From: Scytalidium lignicola
Lineage: Eukaryota; Ascomycota; Leotiomycetes
Assembly (NCBI GenBank): GCA_002812745.2
Contig: NCSJ02000125.1
Coordinates: 1-64,000, forward strand
Reading direction: 5' to 3'
Length of the DNA stretch: 64,000 nt
How positions within the stretch are numbered: the stretch's first letter is position 1; the number at the start of each line of letters is the position of its first letter. Below the pieces are notes generated by a model. It was not told where the DNA came from. It searched no databases and was given only the letters and a program-made list of their open reading frames with translations. Below, piece by piece: positions 61,101 through 64,000 of this stretch. The position numbers and the translations under genes were made by a program.

Positions 61101-63916
61101 ATTATACTTGTTCTTTAGTTGATTATTAGATTATACTTCCTTATTTATTTAATTCTTAATATAACTTAATATATTCTTAACCTTATAACATCAAAAGATA
61201 TCTTCTTTTAATAGCTTCTACTATACTTTATATCTAAGTTTTGAGTTTAAATGTTAACATGCTTTTAAACCTTAGTATTGTTTATTAACGATATCAGATA
61301 GTTGTTGTTCTTAACTCTTGTACTAAGTCCAAGTTGTTTTATAACTTATTTGTTAATGAAATTTCTTTTAACTCTTAAATCAATTAAGGCTCTTACTAAC
61401 TTTTTTATACAATTTTATGTTTATGTATAATGAACCCTCATTATTCATAGAGTAAACATTAATGTTCTTAACATTGTTAACTAATACATTATCTTTAATT
61501 TTTAAGTTCTTAGTGTTTTCCTCTAGTTCCTTGAACAATATTGTTTGTCTTTTAATAAGATTTCTCAGTCTTAGTCCATTTAAGCTTTTATTATTCATGA
61601 ATACATGTATATCTTATACTTATTTTACTATTTCATTTCCAAGGTATTCTCTTATCTCAATGATAAAGATATTACTTTCCATAGGAATTCTTCTTGTAGA
61701 ATTCAAAGAGTATACTATTACTTCTTAGTTAAACTGTTGATTAATCCTTTGTAATAACTTATCCTCCTTTAATAACATAATAAGTAACTTTAAAAGTAAT
61801 GAATCTTCCTCTAGTTCATCAATTATAAGTAATACTTTTATATCTTAATTGGCTAGTTTGACAATTATCTTAACTAGTTCTCTTTGTTCTTGTTAAGCAT
61901 AATATTATTCAACTTCAAGCAGTTATTCTATTAATTTTCTTAAACCTTAGATTTCTTTGTATTAGATTTTTACTTCTGTTCAGTCTTGTTAGTAGATTAT
62001 TATCAAAAGTCCTTTATACTGTATATTATTTCTTCTTTATACAATATAACTTAACCCTTTTTCAATTATCATCTAAACTTCTTTAAGCATTTGATCAAAG
62101 TTGTCTTAGATCTGAGTTCTTTTTACAAGCAAAAGGAATTCATATATTCTTTTCTTTATAATAATACTCTGAAAGTTAGTCTTATAAACTAGAGTAAGAT
62201 CTTTAATATTAAGTTTATATGCCTTAATAGTTACTTCTTCTTATTATACAATTTTATAAAGTTGACTTCTGTTCAGGATTTCTTATTCTTTTAGTCCTTG
62301 TATACTAATTATGAGATAATATTTCAAGATTAATAGTTCTTTAGAAATAAGATACTATTTTGTTAGTATAACTTCAAAGTCTAATAGTATAATCATTCAA
62401 ATTCTATTAACTCTAGGAATTGATCTTCATCTGCCTTAGTCTTTGATTTAATTGTTGTCTTGAGAATATCTTTTATACTAAGTCCTTTCCATAAGTACAG
62501 AATTTGTTTCAAGGATTCTTGTTATTACTATCTTATCTACATTAGTTTTAATAATAAACTATAATATAATTACTAAGTCTTAATAATCTTCTTTGCTTAA
62601 TGAGTTTCCNTTTTTCACTTTCCAAGTCTTTTTCTTCTGAAGATTTTGACAAGATATTCATGATTCTTAGAATTCTCATAACTCCAACTTTAACTATTAT
62701 ACTTGACTTGTTATCTTTCTTATAAGTATTTGCTATATATCCTAGAAGTCTACACTTGAAATATAACTTATTTTTTCTTCTTTTATCAAATTCTTTAAAG
62801 GAAATTCTAAAGGAATTCCCTTTTTTTACTTTTTCCTTTGACATACTTCTTTCCTTTCTCTTTAAAAGTCTTTCCTTTCTTTATAACATCTAATTCTATA
62901 AGGTCTTCTTGATCTTTCTTGTTGTTAGTCCTTCTTTAGTTAAAGTAAAATCTTCTTTTCTTGTTCAAGATCATCTTATATTGTTTATTCCTGATCTTGA
63001 TAGACAAGTCAACAAGAGCATTGAACATAATAACTATAAGTTGTTAATATAATTCCTCCTTGATAAAATCCTTAAGCTTAATCTTATACTAGTGTATATA
63101 TACTTCTTCTCCTCAATTGACTAATACTGTATACTAGTGATAAAGCATTACATATTCACTAAGGCTCTTGGTTTGTCTAAGATAAGCCAATTGTCTTTTA
63201 ACATTCCTTTTTTCATCAATATCCTTATACAAGTGTTTGAGTTCTCCTATATAGTTTTCCTAACTTGTAAGGATGTTGATTACTCCTTAGTTTGTTGTTC
63301 CCTTGTTTATTATAAACTATTTATCCTTAAAGGGTTAAAACCAAGTTTTAGCCACTCCTCTTAAGTATATTAATGCTCACAGAACCTTATACATATCTCT
63401 AAATAATAAGTAATCATTTAATACTAAATAAGTTCTAATTTGAGCAAGATACATCTTAAGCTTCTTTTTGTCCTTATAAAACAAGTCTAGTCTAACAATT
63501 TTAACTTCTTTAAGCGTTGCTATTAGAGCTTGTTCTATGTTACTCTTTAGTTTAAAGTCTAGATTAAGGTCTAGACTTGAAGCTCTTAGTACTAGCTCTT
63601 GGTCAGGTTTAAGTAATAACAGTGTTAGTTTCTTTTTTGTAACTCTTGATGATTCTCTAATAATTAATCCTTTTGTTGACTTAACAAGTTGCTTTAATAA
63701 TATAACAACTTCTTCTAACATTCCTTCTTGAATATTAGTTTTCTCAATAGTTTGATTTTCACCTTAATCTTCTTCAGAACTATCTTCTGAACTTTCCTCA
63801 GATACTTCTTTAAATTCTTCTTCAGATTCTTCTTCAAAGCCTTCTTCAAAACCTTTGTCAGGTTGTTATTCATTGTTGTTATCTACTAGTATGTCTATTT
63901 CCAAATCCTGATTCAT
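58175..63916 (-). pseudogene. gag-pol remnant of gypsy element C
   Basis: gag starts at 63916 (ATG AAT CAG GAT). The gag core LFYKDKKKLKMYLAQIRTYL is near 63430-63500, and the knuckle remnant LYFKCRLLGYIANTY near 62720-62775. Reverse transcriptase has YLDN near 60432-60480, and the integrase zinc-binding remnant is near 59215-59270. Stops are dense throughout. Confidence 0.78.
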
Positions 63917-63937
63917 CAAGATAAGTAATATTCAAAA

Positions 63938-64000
63938 TGTTACAAAACTACACTATCCAGGTCACTGGATAGCCAAGGGTAAGGTAGATATTCAAGAATA
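63938..64000 (-). repeat. Element C right LTR, incomplete at window edge
   Basis: Starts TGTTACAAAACTACAC and continues with the family consensus (CACTGGATAGCCAAGGG) to the last base. Confidence 0.85.

Larger units (their letters stand above)
57323..64000 (-). mobile_element. Ty3/gypsy LTR retrotransposon C, runs off the window
   Basis: Same family and orientation as A and B. The left LTR is truncated at its outer side (57323-57482). A polypurine complement TTATCCCCTTTTT starts at 57483, an antisense Cys-rich frame is at 57572-58174, and pol then gag extend to 63916. The 5' LTR starts at 63938 and continues beyond the edge. N bases cluster at 58610-59040. Heavily RIP-mutated, but its gag third codon is still CAG. 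Confidence 0.83.

Noticed and set aside
1..64000. tRNA or rRNA genes
   Set aside because: I noticed no tRNA A/B-box plus cloverleaf combination and no rRNA-like segment, but I could not run a covariance search, so a small RNA could be missed.

Overview
The window reads as an ascomycete nuclear genome (Pezizomycotina; a Leotiomycetes-type fungus is my guess from the gene families, not demonstrated). The evidence is short introns of 49-86 bp with GT..AG ends and CTGAC/CTAAC branch points, PTH11-type and Zn(II)2Cys6 families, and long AT-rich tracts. Within those tracts coding remnants carry CAA/CAG-to-TAA/TAG and TGG-to-TAG/TGA changes, the signature of repeat-induced point mutation (RIP). Gene islands of ordinary base composition alternate with RIP-type AT-rich repeat blocks. 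Scattered N bases sit mostly in homopolymers and degraded repeats.

Layout: 0.3-2.9 kb is an AT-rich block with regularly spaced short motif clusters. At 3.4-3.95 kb lies an unrecognised decayed reading frame (-), and at 4.4-4.86 kb a decayed Zn2Cys6 regulator (-). A 2.4 kb Ginger-type cut-and-paste transposon follows (5580-7982), with long terminal inverted repeats, an integrase-like transposase and a Cys-rich tail. A six-exon NO VEIN-like ATPase gene occupies 8319-13763. After an AT-rich gap comes Ty3/gypsy element A (17053-24116, -), then a RIP-destroyed RecQ-type helicase (+, about 25.4-27.8 kb), a 25-bp minisatellite and a DUF3505-type pseudogene (-, 29182-31065).

The 33.9-42.5 kb island holds a membrane protein gene (+), a pogo-transposase tail (-), a seven-exon PTH11/rhodopsin-type membrane protein (-) and a secreted FAD-linked oxidase (+). 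From 44.5 to 53.5 kb there is a retroelement cluster: gypsy fragment D (+), gypsy element B (-) and a Ty1/copia tail (+). A proline-rich/thioredoxin/transglutaminase-like protein (-) lies at 54072-56591, and gypsy element C (-) runs off the right edge.

The host genes do not form an obvious pathway. The most unusual points are: (i) the gypsy elements carry, antisense to pol and next to the 3' LTR, a reading frame with Zn2Cys6 cysteine spacing, in two divergent versions; (ii) elements A and B each have two non-matching LTRs in reciprocal arrangement, as if they are products of ectopic exchange; (iii) a Ginger-like transposon in a filamentous fungus; (iv) a PDI-type thioredoxin domain fused into a Cyk3-like transglutaminase protein. 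All splice models were made by eye.
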